From contig JAEUWP010000627.1 in the NCBI GenBank assembly GCA_018524725.1, positions 1 to 53,255 of the forward strand: a DNA stretch of 53,255 bases, in the 5' to 3' direction. Made by a program: the position numbers and the translations under genes. Each line of letters opens with the position of its first letter. The stretch's first letter is position 1. Origin of the DNA: Podaxis mareebaensis. Lineage: Eukaryota; Basidiomycota; Agaricomycetes; Agaricales; Agaricaceae. Below, piece by piece: positions 33,001 through 45,054 of this stretch. The notes beneath the pieces were generated by a model that worked only from the letters and a program-made list of their open reading frames with translations, ran no database searches and was not told the DNA's origin.

Positions 33001-34008
33001 TCACGTGCTCGTGACCTTGCCTTCTCCTCCCCCATCTCTCTCCTTGTAGCTACAGATGGTTCTGTTCCTTCAAACCCCTCCCTCTCCGCTACTTCCGCTT
33101 TCATTGTCCTTAAATCTTCTGATTCTGACATACTTTCTTCTTCCGTCCACCCTTGTGGTGAAGTTACTTCTACAGACTCTGAATCGTATGCTCTCTGCCT
33201 CAGTTTATTTTCTTCTATATCTCACGCCCAATCTCATAACGTTTCTTCTATTATAGTTTTCACAGACTCTATTTCCGCTGCTAAACTTCTTTTCTCTTAT
33301 AGGCCTCACAGCGCTCATCCGGACTCCATCACGGTCGCCCCTCTCTTGCACTCCTGGCTTTCTTCCTCTCCTCTCAACCACATCCACTTCTGGTCCATCC
33401 CTTCATCCGCTAAATGGTCTATTCACCACCAGGCGCATATCCTCGCCAAGTCCCTCCGCCTCCCCAACCCACGTCACCAACCATTCCGTACCTCTATTGG
33501 GTTTGTTCGCAACCACTACACTCAAAAGTGTCTCACCCTCTGGCACCAACTCATGAACAACCCCGCTCACCGCGGCCACTCATGGCTCCCCCTCAATGAT
33601 GGTTCGGGGAATCCCCTCCTCCCCAAATACACCAATGGCGGGTCTTATTTAAAGTCACCCCTGGGTAAGAACGCTCAACTATGCGCGCGCTTCACGCGCT
33701 GTGTCACCAATCATGCGCCCATCGGCACCTTTTGACAGCACTTCTTCCCTGGGCGCCACATCACTTCTTGCCCCTGCGGCGAACTTCTCGAGATGCGCGA
33801 CCATCTACTCGACGCCTGTCCCCGTTTTCACTACCCATATGGAGCCCGCGACGGCTTCCATTGGGTTATTCAATTTTTAGACCAAAACCCTGTGGCGTTC
33901 TCCTTCGCTGACCAGATTCAAGGACCCATCACACAAGAGGAGTTCGCCACCCGCCGCCTTAACCGCAGAGAGCGACTTGCAAGAAATGGAGTCCCGGATG
34001 TCCACTGA
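30085..34008 (+). pseudogene. LINE Y ORF2: AP-like endonuclease, RT, RNase H; three TGA stops
   Basis: ATG 30085 overlaps the ORF1 stop by 8 bases. 1307 codons to TGA 34006-34008. Endonuclease (residues about 10-250): FFNVH, CLQEP, SDFNSHSPDWD and SDHRPLL. RT (about 500-715): FDVAQFFPS (Asp about 593), GQGSALSPI and FIDDGL (about 687), all catalytic Asp kept. RNase H: VATDGS (about 990), TDSESYAL, VFTDSIS. A CPCGELLEMRDHLLDAC zinc motif is near the end. TGA stops occur at 32416-32418, at about 32450 and at 33733-33735. P1 keeps CGA (36601-36603) at the first and AGA (37919-37921) at the third, so Arg is ancestral. Only three point changes separate it from an open ORF2. Confidence 0.9.
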
Positions 34009-34276
34009 GGGCCTTTCCCATTTTTCTCTTGCCTTGTAGCTAGCTCCCCGCTCCTACCCCTCTTCTCTTCTCTTCCCTCGTTTTTCTTCCTCGTTTTGTT
34101 AAGTTAGCCCGCTTTCTTTTCATCTCATCCGTATTTAGAGTAGCCTCACTCGCTCTTGTACTCTTCTTCTCTCTCTTTTTTTCTCTACCTCTTTTCCTCT
34201 CTCTTAGTTTTGGTATTGGGACTGCTATCGTGCACCCGTTTGTAGTAGCTAGTTCTATTGCAATAAACGTCGATTT
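34009..34276 (+). other. LINE Y 3' UTR
   Basis: Pyrimidine-rich, ending GGGACTGCTATCGTGCACCC, then AATAAA at 34262-34267 and the poly(A). This tail is shared with P1, M1 and B2. Confidence 0.75.
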
Positions 34277-34306
34277 AAAAAAAAAAAAAAAAATGTGAAT
34301 AGTGAC

Positions 34307-34420
34307 AAATGCCCATTCTTCTGCCATTGATATGACAAAGAATGGATCATCAACAGGCTCAAGGAGATGAAGTCTGAAAAAGTGAAGGCTGATTTCAATG
34401 CACATGCCATCAATGTCTAA
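34307..34420 (+). pseudogene. LINE P1 ORF1, C-terminal end
   Basis: Continues the third zinc module interrupted by Y: KCPFFCH*YDKEWIINRL through HAINV, TAA 34418-34420. The one TGA replaces the Arg seen in Y (FFRHRFD). It overlaps ORF2 in ATGTCTAA. Confidence 0.8.
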
Positions 34421-37400
34421 TTACCCTACATCTAACTCTGCTTCATCTTTATCTAAAGTCTCCATTTGTTTGTTTAATGTACAAAAGAACTGGACTACAG
34501 TTGAATTTCTTTTAAATTCTCCCTTACTTAAAAACATTCATATACTTTGTCTACAAGAACCTGCATTCAGGCTCATTCATAACATCCCATCCACTTTGAC
34601 CTCTGAAGGAGATCTGATGGAAGGACCCCCTATACACAAAGATTGGATTCTTCTACATGACCAATCTATTGTTAAACCTCGCGTTCTCACATATGTATGT
34701 AACTCTTTATAATCCTTTAACCCAATCATCCATTCAAACATTATATCATCTCCTGACTTTCAATTGTTCTCTCTTTCCATTCCTAGTAAACAATACTTTC
34801 TTAATTGTTACTTTGAATCACATGACTCTTCTTCAATTAATTATTTAGAATCATGTATCCACTCCTTCCCAAACAACATCTGTTTCCCTGGGGGGGACTT
34901 CAATACAAGATCTCCTGACTGGGATCATAACACTCTTCATCACTCAGCATATGCAGACTTACTGTGTGACATCATGGACATGATAGGTCTCACCAGATCC
35001 ACTCTGACACATTACTCACCAACACACTTCCCTGATGATCCCAATAAATCTGTAACTGTGATCAATCTTATTTTTACAATATCCCTGGAGAATTTTCCTG
35101 CCCCCACCCATCTATATCAACATGATTGGAGATCCAGATCCAATCATGTTCCCCTTCTCACATACATTCCACTCTCTTCACATACCCATCCCATCATCAC
35201 CAAGTGCACTATTCCCAGAGACTCCAAGGAAGAAGCTACTTTCCTTTACAACTGCTCCCGATGCCTAAAAGCTATCCCTGCTATCTTTGACTCTCCAGAT
35301 GATGTCAATGCATATGCCTCTTCCATCCTCAATATTGTATCTGAGGAATGGAATGCCAATTCTATAGAAGTCAAGATCTGTCAGCAATCTAAACCCTGGT
35401 GGAATAACCAATGCTCCGATGCCCTCTACACTTTTAATGCCTACAGAACTAAGCATAACTGGACAAACTTCAGGTGTACTACCAGGAAAGCAAAAAGAGC
35501 TTTCTTTGACCATAAAATTTTGGAGATCTTGAGAGAGAAAAGATGACCTTGGGACTTAATGTCTTGGGTCAAAAAGCACAACCTCCCCCCTTCCCAATCC
35601 ATCCTCCACAAGGGCCAACCATGTGATGAACCCGAGAGCTTATGGAAAGCACTTGATGAAACATACAATGCAGTGTCTAATTGACCAGTCAATCTAAATA
35701 CAGCCAACTTCACTCCAGAACAAAATGAACAATCTTGGCCCCCTTTTTCAACTAGGGAATTGACAGATGCTCTTCTTCCATGTGCTAACTCCTCTGCCCT
35801 GGGCCCATATCAAGTTCCTCATGTCCAACGATGACCTCAAGTCAAACTTCACTTTATTTGCCTCTGCATGTATTCAATTCCACACATGGCTGGAATATTT
35901 CAAAACATCCACTTCAGTTATCATCCCCAAACTGAACAAACCTCACTACTTGACCCCAAAAATGTTCTACCCCATCATCCTCTTAAACACATTAGGCAAA
36001 CTTATTGAGAAGATGATTTCAAATTGTCTCCAATTTGAGTCAACCCAATTCAATCTTGTTCACCCTCTCCAATTTGGAGGCATCATTCATCAGTCTACTG
36101 AAGATGCAGGAGTCTTTGTCACCCATATGGTTCACTCTGGATGGAAAAAGAACTTTAAAACAAGTGTCCTCGCTTTCGATGTTGCTCAATTCTTTCCTTC
36201 TATAAATCACTCCATAGGTCAAGGATCTGCTCTATCCCCAATTTTAACCGCTCTCTACCTCTCACCTTTTATTCATAAATTCTCTCATGATGCTCAGTGT
36301 AAATTACTTTCTTTTGTTGACAATGGTCTCATCATAGTACAATCTGACTCATTTCACTCCAACTGTAAATTACTTGCCTCTGTATACCTTAGTTGTGAAC
36401 AATTACTAACCTCAATGGGCCTTGCTCTTGAACATGACAAGACTGAAGCTTTTCACTTCTCCAACTGACCCTGGGCCAAACCAGACCCACACATTGTCGT
36501 CAAGCACCCAACCAACAGCAAACTCATCTTCAAACCCAAGTGTCATCTTTGATACTTGGGCTTCTATTTTGACCAGGCACTCTCCTTCAAGGAACATGTC
36601 CGATACTACTCCACCAAAGTGCTTTCCACAGTCAAGTGCATGTGCCTCCTTGGCAACTCTATCTGAGGCCTTTCCCCCCTACACAAATGCCTCCTCTACA
36701 GATCTTGTGTTGTCCCTATAGCTACTTATGGATTCCATTTGTGGTTCAATCGAAATGGCTGATATAAAGGCCTTATCAGACAATTACAACAAATGCAATG
36801 GTCTGCAGCCTTATGGATCACTGGTGCATTTCGTACTACACCTACAGGTGGAGTTGAGGTTATCACTGGTCTCATTCCCATCCAACTTCACCTCTTCAAG
36901 CTTGCTAAATGATGCTCCTTTCATTTCCAAACCCTTCCCTCATCCCACCCCCCTCAAAATCCTCACATGCGACATTGACCCTCTTGATGCACACACCTCT
37001 AAAAATCGGTCCACAGTGCTTGACTTTGTGTCTGATGCTCAACTTGTCTCAGACTGATTTAACTGCCTTCACCCTGGTGCCAAACCTGGTCAGCACCTAG
37101 TAGACCAATTTGAATCTCAAATCCATTTTCACCAATGTCCCACCCCTGCTGATAATAATGTCAAAGCTCGATATGTACAGTCCTTAAATGTAGCTAGGGA
37201 CTCTTCCTTTTCATCTCCAGTATCATTAGTTGTCTCTTCTGATGGTTCTGTCCCCCTTGATCCGTGGCTCTCCACTACCTCTGCTTTTCTCATTTTCAGT
37301 TCCTCTGCTTCTGACATTCTCTCTTCTTCTGTCCACCCCTGTGGGGAGGTTACTTCTTCTGATTCTGAATCATACACTATTCGTCTTGGTCTCTTCTCTT

Positions 37401-38194
37401 CAATTTCTCTTGCTACTTCTAATAGTTGCTCTTCTATCTTGTTTTTCATGGATTCTATCTCTTCTGCGAAATTACTTTTTAACTATGGCCCTTACAGTGC
37501 TCACAAAGATGCTCTACCAGTCATCCCTCTTCTCCAAGAGTGGTTGTCATCCTCCCCCCTCAACAACATCCACTTCTGGTCAGTCCCATCCTCTGAAAAA
37601 TGGTTGGTTCACTTCCAAGCACACAACCTCGCCAAGTCCTTGTGCATACCCAATAACCCACAGTTCCCTATCCACACCTCCCTAGGATACATTCATAATC
37701 ACTACACCACCAAATGCCTTACCCTTTGGAGGCAAAAGATGAATGTTTCCAAATACCAAGGTCATAACTGGCTTCCTCTCACCAACCTTGCAGACCAACC
37801 TCTGGAACCCAAGTACACCAATGGTGGTACCTGGCTCTCATTAGGCCTTGGTGCCAACCCCAATCTTTGCACATGCTTCACTTGCTGTATAACTGACCAT
37901 GCACCTATCGGTGCTTTCAGACAGTGCTTCTTCCCAGGGCACTACATCACCTCTTGCCCATGTGGCAAAGAACTTGAAACCAGGGACCACATCATTCATC
38001 ATTGTCCCCTCTATCACCAGCCTTATGGTATTCGCATGAATATCTTTTGGCTCATTGAGTTCCTTCATGAAAACCCAGTGGCATTTTCATTTGCTGACCA
38101 GATACAAGGACCAATAACTTTTGAGGACTACAACACTCGATGGCTTACTTGACGAGAGAGGCTGGCTTTATACAGCACTCCCAATGTTCACTAA
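34413..38194 (+). pseudogene. LINE P1 ORF2: endonuclease, RT (deleted), RNase H
   Basis: ATG 34413 (MSNYPTSNSASSLSKVS). Endonuclease with CLQEPAF, GGDFNTRSPDWD (about 34893) and DWRSRSNHVPLL. RT from about 35870: STSVIIPKLNKPHYLT and FDVAQFFPSINHSI run straight into GQGSALSPILTA, so about 55 codons including the segment before the GQG motif are missing. The catalytic pair is FVDN (Asn codon 36322-36324). RNase H: SSDGSVPL, SDSESYTI, FFMDSIS. Zinc motif CPCGKELETRDHIIHHC. The stop TAA is at 38192-38194. Several frameshifts and TGA codons. Confidence 0.85.
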
Positions 38195-38498
38195 AAGGGC
38201 TTTTTCTTTCTTTCTCTCTTATGTATGCTTGCCTTTTGCTAGCTCTATATTTCCTCTACCTCTTTTCTTTCATCTCTCTTCTCCCTCTCCATTTGATTTG
38301 TTGTACATTATATCTTGTGTTGGTTGCCTTGTTGCTAGCTCCCTCACTCCCCCCCCTCCCATATTTTCTTTTTTCTTTTCTCTTTCTGTTTCTTTCTCTT
38401 GTCTGTAGGTTTTGGCTCTTGGGACTGCTATTGCACACCCATTTGTAGTAGTTAGTCTATTGCAATAAATGTTGATAAAAAAAAAAAAGAAAAAAAAA
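38195..38498 (+). other. LINE P1 3' UTR and poly(A)
   Basis: T-rich UTR, then the shared GGGACTGCTATTGCACACCC block, AATAAA at 38464-38469 and a 22-base A-rich tail (38477-38498). Confidence 0.75.
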
Positions 38499-38513
38499 AG
38501 ATGGGCATCAAAG

Positions 38514-39809
38514 GACTCAATGGCACTCAAGTCCACAGGTCAATCCACAGCAGCATTATAGGAAGAGTCAAGGGCATGCCAGAGGTCATCCAGCTCATCA
38601 CAACTCTTTCCATTGTAAGTGATTGATTGGGAAGGGGGGGAGGTTGCACTTGCTGACCCAGGACATCAGGTCCCAAGGACAATGGTCTTCTTTAGCTATG
38701 TCTTTGATTTTCTTGTCAAAGAACATGTGTTTGGCTTAGTGTGTGGTATGTCAGAATTTGGTCCAATTGGCTTTGGACTTGTGAGTTTGGAAGGCTCTTA
38801 AGGCTGAAGAGCACTTTGGATTCCACCACAGTTTAGATCTGGCACAGATTTTGACAAGTTTGGCATTTCTATGCCATTCTTGATTGATAATTTGAGACAT
38901 AGTGAGGGCATAAGCACAGATGTTGTCAGCTGAGGTGAAGTTGGGTGGTATGGCTTGTAAGTGAACACTGATAGAGTAAAGGAAGATGGCTTCTTCCTCT
39001 GAGTCCTTTGGGATGGTGAGCTTTTTGATGAAGGGTTGGAAGGAGGAGGGAATGGGAAGGGATGTGAGGAGGGGGTGGTGGTCAGAAGTATATTGCCAAT
39101 CATCACAGATTTGGTGGACTGGGCTTTGAGATGATTCTTCTATCATAAAAATTAAATCAATGGTGGAAGGGTGTTTATTAGTGTCATATGGGATGTGTGT
39201 ATACTTATCCTCAGACAGCATTGACAGTGATAAACCTAGATTATTCATAACATCAGTCAGTAAGTCTCCACAGGCAGTGTGGTGAGTGATATGAGGATCC
39301 CATTCCAGTGAATGGGAATTGAAGTCTCCACCTGCACAGATGAGGTTTTTCAGGAGAAGGTGAGTACATGATTTGAGGTAGGAAATGGACAAATTGTCTG
39401 AAGGTTCAAAATAACAGTTAAGAAAGTAGATCTTCTTCGGAAAAGAGAAAGAAATAAGTTGAAAATCTGGGGATGAAATGATGTTCAGATGAGAAGTGGG
39501 CATAAGAGAGTCACAGGATCATTGGATGAAAGTTGCTGTGTAAGGGCATTCTTCATCCAGTAGAAAGATACACCAGTTAGGATTATATGGCATTCCTTTG
39601 TATGGGACTCCTTCAGAGTTTTCAGTGGAGGGGATGTTTTGAATGACGCCAAAAGGGGGTTCTTGAATGCATAATACAAGGATGTCTTTGAATAAGGGTT
39701 TGCTCAATAGAATTTCAATGAGAGAAGAAGAGTGATGAATGTTGAAGAATAGAATAGGGATAGAGGAAAATGAAGATGAAGCGGGTGAATTAAGAGGTCC
39801 TTTAGACAT
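38514..39809 (-). pseudogene. LINE M1 ORF2, 5' part: endonuclease
   Basis: ATG 39809 (MSKGPLNSPASSSFSSIP) overlaps the ORF1 stop by ATGTCTAA. Endonuclease blocks LFFNIHHSSS, CIQEPPF, GGDFNSHSLEWD and YTSDHHPLLTS all lie in one frame to about 38751 with a single TGA. A shift in the G-run near 38635 follows, and the frame then runs to VDLSAIESFDAHL at the P1 insertion. It continues at 26446. Confidence 0.85.
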
Positions 39810-42396
39810 TAACTGCACCAGTATTGAAGTCACAGTGGTTTTTCTCTGCCTTAAGCTCTTGAAGCTTGGAGGTTATCCATTCCCAATCAAATCAGTGATG
39901 GAAGAAGGGACATTTGTCTGAGTTTACATGGTGATCTTTAGAGTCACATGATAAGCAGTTGAAGGAGGTCATGTGGGGGCACTCCAAGATATTCACAGGG
40001 GTTGGGGGTTGGGGGTTAGGACTGGTTTTGCCACAGCAGCAGTAGCCATTGCATCTGTGGTTTTTGGTGTGATGCAGGTCACTGCAAATGGCACATCTTG
40101 GGTTTTGTGCTCTGCAGAGGTGTGTGGCATGACCCCATCTCCAGCATCTATTGCAGAGGGGGGCAGTGGTACACATGGAGGCTCCACAGAATGTACAGAC
40201 TTGGTTTTCAAAGAGGAGGGTGTGGTTAATGAGAAGCTTTGCCCTGGTGGCTGATTGAGAATCCCAAAGGTTGAAGAAGAGGATGGTGGAGTCAGAGTGA
40301 GGAGAGAACTGATGGAAATGTGGTTTACTGATGAGGTGTTGAATTATTTCGGGGTAAGGGGATTGTTCAATGACTTCCTTGAAGTCATCAGAGGTGTGGG
40401 GCATTCTGTCAGGGCAGAAATATGGAAGATTTGTGAGTTTCACAAATGATTTAGACATGGGGAGGGAAGGGACAATAGCATCCCTTAATTCTGGGGTGGC
40501 AAAAGCTGACTGATTTGAGTCTGCAATACCCTTCTTGATGGTGAGGAGTTCTTCATCAGTTGTGACTTGGTTGGTGGACAGCCAAAGGGTTCAATCATTA
40601 GATTTGGCTGATTCAACTTTAAGGGAGAAGCCTTTTTGGTAGAGGGCATTGTTGCAATTTCTCACCACCAAGTCAAGGGAGGTGATGAGGATGGGTTTGA
40701 ACATGTCATTGTAGGGTATAACAATGTTTTTATGGGAAGGGCCTTGGGTTGCCTTTGGAGAATTAGAGGAGTGAGGTGAGGTTTTGGGGGAGGGTGGCAA
40801 AGATTTAACATCTCCTGAGGATCAGAGGAAGTTAATTATGTTGATTGGTGACATGTGGGGAAATTGGTTCTGAAGAGCAGTATATTTCTGGAGCTCATCA
40901 GGGTTCATGGGAGAATTGGAGGCTGCTCTGGCATAGGATGACCTTTGGGTTGAGGGAGAGGGGGCATTAGACCTGGGGCAGGTCTTGTAATTGATGGGAG
41001 GGGGGGTGGAGGAAGGGGGGAAGGATTTAGGAGCTTGGGGAGGGAATGCAGGAGTGATGATAGGCTTACACTGAGCTTGGGTGGCTACCAGTTTGCAAGG
41101 CACCCATTGGTGAGTGACAGTTGACCAAGAGCTAGAGTTTATGTCACCTTTCCCAGAGGTTTGAGCTCCAGGAATGGTTTCAGGAGTGATGGTGGTGGTG
41201 GGAGGGGGGGGGAGCATATCAGTATCAACATTAGAGCCAGATGACTCACCTGGTTTATTGAAGTTTGATGGGGGAATGTGAGAGAGGGTGATTGCTCACA
41301 CTGTGTCCTTATTGAATTGTGAATCTGAGTCCTGGAGATGCCCAGTGATGTCAGGGGGAATAATGGAAGAGCTCAGGAGATGCCCAGAAGCATCTTTGGG
41401 GATAGGGGAGGACACAGCTGGTGCCTTTTCAGCCTGATGAATGTTGTGGTGACCAGTAGACATGGGGGTAGGAGTAGGAGACAAGGTATGGGAAGGAGGG
41501 AATTGCATAGAAACAAAATCATACAATTTAAGGGGTTGTCTATTAAAAGGAACAGATTTATCACATAGTTGTTGAGAGTGTGCAATGATTTGAATAATGC
41601 AAATGAGATGAGGTACCCCTTCAAAAGAGGACAGATCTCCTGATTCAGCCCAGTTTCCTAGATAGGAAGAAACAAAGCTTAATAAGGAAGTGAGGCAATT
41701 AAGCCCTATGATGTCATTAGTATTGGTGATGTCTATGTTGAAAAGGGCATCACCAAGGGTTTTGTGGATGGATTACCAATCCATTCCACAGGTTGGCTGC
41801 GCATCACTATGAGGCTGCACAGTAGGGGGAGGAGAGATGGGAGTGAAGGAAGGGATAGTGGGAAGAGGATTGGAGGGCTGGGATTTGTCCCAAGCAACTC
41901 CTGGAGTGGGTGGGACAAAGCCATAAGAAGAAGCAATTGCTTGAGCAGGGGATAGGATCCTGTGAGATGATGGGGCAATCTCAGGTGATAGGTCAATTTC
42001 ATTGCAAGCTGGCGTGATAGAGGGATGAATGGAATGGGGGGTTGAGAGTCCTTGGGAGCCCTCTTGTTCATCTTCAGCTTCTCCTGCAGAGGAGACTGAA
42101 GCGGTGTCATCATCCTCTTTGAATTTCATACTCTTCTCCAAGTGATTGGAGAGGGACTGGTCAGTAGAGTAGGAGTGTTTAACTCCAATTGAAGGTGTAG
42201 GAGAATGAGGTTTACATAGAAAGTCTTCTCTGGTATTGTCAAGGACAAAAGGTCCTTCAGAGGGGTCTTGAGGTTGAGTTGAGATGGGTGCTACACTGGT
42301 GCTAGAGCAGTGACAATGAATGATGCCCAATCAAATGCTGTTTGCAGTCTTCTTAACACCTCCAAAGAAGCTGCTAGATTCCTTGGAGTCCTTCAT
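39802..42396 (-). pseudogene. LINE M1 ORF1, full length, broken only by stop codons
   Basis: ATG 42396 (MKDSKESSSFFGG) to TAA 39804-39802, 864 codons in a single frame. This is the best full-length ORF1 in the window. The N-terminal ~450 residues are Ser/Pro-rich and disordered, with acidic KFKEDDD. Then DELQKYTALQNQFPHMSP, YNDMFKP, LTNLPYF, LFFNLWDSQSA. Zinc modules: CNRCWRWGHATHLC, CAICSDLHHTKNH, CLSCDSKDHHVNSDKC (about 40170-39920). About six in-frame stops, nearly all TGA at presumed Arg positions. No indel is needed. Confidence 0.9.
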
Positions 42397-42484
42397 AGTG
42401 ATTTAGAACTAGTCTGTGTATTCCTTGTGCTACAAATAACTGTGCCACTGAAACAATAGTGATAGTTACTGAGAAAGGAAGGTT
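42397..42484 (-). promoter_or_regulatory. LINE A 5' UTR / presumed promoter (M1)
   Basis: 88 bases with the same block as the other LINE A 5' ends, directly next to the 16-bp target duplication, so M1 has a complete 5' end. Confidence 0.5.
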
Positions 42485-42837
42485 GGGGTTCCTTGGTTCT
42501 GTCAGGGTGAGGGGTTGCAAGTAACGTTGCCAGATCTAAGTCCAATTTGTGAGTGGAGAAAAGCAGATATATCCTCTTGTGCTTGCAGAATTGTGCAGTG
42601 GGTGCCTGAGAGGTATCATCTTTCTTGATCAAGTCCTGGCAAGTCAATAACCTGATTAAAGCAGGTACTGACTTCATTGGCTAATCTGTTAGCATAGAGC
42701 TGGCAATGTATTGCATTAAACCAAGACATTCTGAAAGTGTCAAGTACTTCAGTTGGTTGATTACTGTGCTCAAGAGTGGACCTTGCTCAGGAAAAGGAGT
42801 CTTTGTATAGAGATTGGAGTCATATGGTGGCCACTGA
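42485..42837 (-). pseudogene. Zinc-knuckle ORF, 5' part (interrupted by LINE M1)
   Basis: Open frame on minus except for one TAG: PLLSTVINQLKYLTLSE, VPALIRLLTCQDLIKKDD, KLDLDLATLLATPHPDRTKE. It reaches the M1 duplication and resumes at 23576. On its upstream side it is cut by the P2 5' end. A helical Gag-like character is visible, but no family is recognised. Confidence 0.45.
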
Positions 42838-42925
42838 CACCTTCCTTTCTCAGTAACTACCACTAACATCTCAGTGGTTCAGTTGCTTGTAGTACAAGGA
42901 ATAAACAAACTTGTTCTAATTCACT
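42838..42925 (+). promoter_or_regulatory. LINE A 5' UTR / presumed promoter (P2)
   Basis: Same 88-base 5' block as P1, ending at ATG 42926. Confidence 0.5.
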
Positions 42926-44279
42926 ATGAAAGACTCTAAGGATACTAGCAGCATCCTTGGAGGACTCAAGAAGACCACAAGCAGCATTTGTTCCAGCATG
43001 GTTCATTGTCACTGTTCTAGTGCCAGTCTAGCACCAGCTCCCACTCTTCCTCAAGCCCCATCTGAGGGCATATTCTGTGAACCTGAAGGACAAACATCCT
43101 TTATACATAAACCCCCATCTCCCACCCCCTCTTTAGGAACCAAACATTCCATATCCACTGACCAAATGCTTTCTCAACATGCTCACAAGAGTTGGAAAGT
43201 AAATGATGACAATGATGCAGCTTCCTCTACCCATTCTGCTGAGGAAGAATATGGGTCTGAAGAGGCCAGTACCCCCTGCTCTATCCATCCATCTCTTGCA
43301 CCAGTTCATGAGGAACAACAAATGTCCCTAGAAATCACTCCTTCCTCACACTGGGTTCTCACTGAAGCACAGTCTATCACCACCTCTCATGGCTTTATTC
43401 CTCCAACCCCAGGTGCTGCTTGGCACAAATCCCAGTTGTCTGACCCTCTCCCCTCTCTTCCCACTTTCACCCCCCTCTCTCCCTCTAATACTGTACAGCC
43501 TCAAGGCAATGCACAGCCAACCCATGGAATGGATTGGTCATCCATCTGTGACAAACTAGGTGACACCATATGTGACATCAATGTCACCAATACCAATGAC
43601 ACTATGGGGCTTCAATGCCTCACATCCCTACTAAGATTTGTTGCCTCCTTCCTCAGTAATTGGGCAGAAAAGGGCAATCTATCTTCATTCAGAGGCACTC
43701 AGGATTTAATCAAAATCCTTCAAACTATTGCACACTCTGATCAGTTGTGCAACAAATCTGTTCTGTACAATGGGCATAAGCTCAAACTGTATGACTTCAT
43801 ATCCATGCAATTCCCACCCTCACACACTCTTGCCCCCACCCCCATGCCTATGTCCACAGGTCATTGCCAAGAATGCTGGGCTTAAAAGGCACCAGCCATG
43901 TCCTCCCCTTCCCCTTCAAATGTTCATGGGATTTTCCCAGAACATCCCACTGTCCCATCTGATTCTATGGGATTATCCCAAGAATCAAATTCCTCACAAC
44001 TCACTAAGGACATGGCACAAGCAATTGCCCTCTCTTGTCTCCCCACATCCATCCAGAACAAACCAGGTGAGTCATCTAGTTCAAATAAAGATATTGACAT
44101 GCTTCCTCCCCCACTATTATCTCTAATAACAAGACTACCAGTCTGTCTAAAGGAGAGACTTTGAGTCCTCCAACAGCACCTGCTGAGACTAAGGGTCCAA
44201 CAGGCACTAATCTCAGTTCCAAGCCCTGGAGCATTGCTGGCAAGTGCTGACCTGTACACCCTACTAAACTGATAGCTGC

Positions 44280-45054
44280 TGTTACAAGGTTTCTTCTTTG
44301 GCTAAGCAATGTCTAAGTCGGAGCCTATCCTTGTAAGAGAGATGAGCAGAGGTCCTAGTCCTGTACAGGTCAGTAGGAGCTGCTCTGTTTAACCTCAAGT
44401 GGCTGTTCATGTTGTCTCTAGGCAGTGAACTTGTGTAGATCACACACTCCATAGGACAAGACATTGATGAGAAGCCTGAGAGGGAAAAGCTATCCACAAG
44501 GGTGAAGAGCTGTAGACTTAACACACTACTTGTTGCTCAAGGACTTATTCAAGTTCTGAGAGTAGGTAACATGCATTAAGATTAGACTTGGCTAATCTAC
44601 AAGTCCAGGCATTGTACATATACAGGTCCCAATGACTACTTAAGGAAGTAGATCAATTGTAGCATAGAAGATGAATAAGGGAAAGGAAGGCATATAGAAG
44701 AGGAGTACATATGTCATAGGTAAAAGTCTGCAATAGCAAACATAATTGATGTGATACAAATACAACAGAAGAGATGAAACTGATCTCTGGTCCAATAATA
44801 GAACATGTCTAATAATAGAAGTGGTAAGTTTAGCATTCAGTCACAGATTGTCATTGCAAGGAAAGTATACTCCATGATAGCAACATGCTTCATCTACCTT
44901 CTCACACATTTCCCAATCAAGTGTCTATTGCAACTCAGTGATTTCCTGCCAGAGGCTGACCATCATGTGCTTCATCAAGTCCCATTCCTCATATGATTGC
45001 TCCTCAGTCTCTTTGGTCTCCTCAGTGATCTTGGAGTCTGCAATATTCATAACA
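44280..45054 (-). repeat. Solo LTR, LTR3 family (775 bp)
   Basis: Sense start TGTTATGAATATTG at 45054, end CCTTGTAACA at 44280. The 5-bp duplication GCTGC lies at 44275-44279 and 45055-45059. It arises by recombination between the two LTRs of an inserted element. Confidence 0.93.
44841..45050 (-). pseudogene. Short acidic LTR3-encoded ORF, copy 2
   Basis: Starts at the ATG at LTR position 5; 41 codons to a TAG at 44927-44925. Beyond that TAG the frame continues to TGA 44843-44841, the same 70-codon span as copy 1, with the block TLDWEMCEKVDEAC conserved. Confidence 0.35.

Larger units (their letters stand above)
29035..34292 (+). mobile_element. Youngest LINE A copy Y, 5'-truncated in ORF1
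   Basis: Flanked by the exact 14-bp duplication ATGTGAATAGTGAC (29021-29034 and 34293-34306), with an A16-17 tail just before the right copy. It starts inside ORF1, so reverse transcription did not reach the 5' end. It is strikingly rich in CpG compared with everything around it, and ORF1 and most of ORF2 are open. It is the most recent insertion in the M1-P1-Y nest. Confidence 0.95.
26447..38498 (+). mobile_element. Full-length LINE A copy P1, split by LINE Y
   Basis: The 5' end CACCTTCCTTTCTCAGTAAC is at 26447 and the A-rich tail ends at 38498. The 15-bp duplication AGATGGGCATCAAAG lies at 26432-26446 and 38499-38513 and interrupts M1 ORF2. Without Y and its duplication it is about 6.8 kb. 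It is CpG-poor and decayed. RT carries an internal deletion of about 55 codons. Confidence 0.93.
23593..42484 (-). mobile_element. Full-length LINE A copy M1, split by LINE P1
   Basis: The 5' end is at 42484, the T-tract (poly(A) on minus) at 23593-23614. The 16-bp duplication GGGGTTCCTTGGTTCT lies at 23577-23592 and 42485-42500. Removing P1 and its duplication leaves about 6.8 kb: 5' UTR, ORF1, ORF2, 3' UTR. The frame across the P1 insertion is preserved. It is Tad/I-like by domain order (gag-like ORF1; endonuclease, RT, RNase H). Confidence 0.93.
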
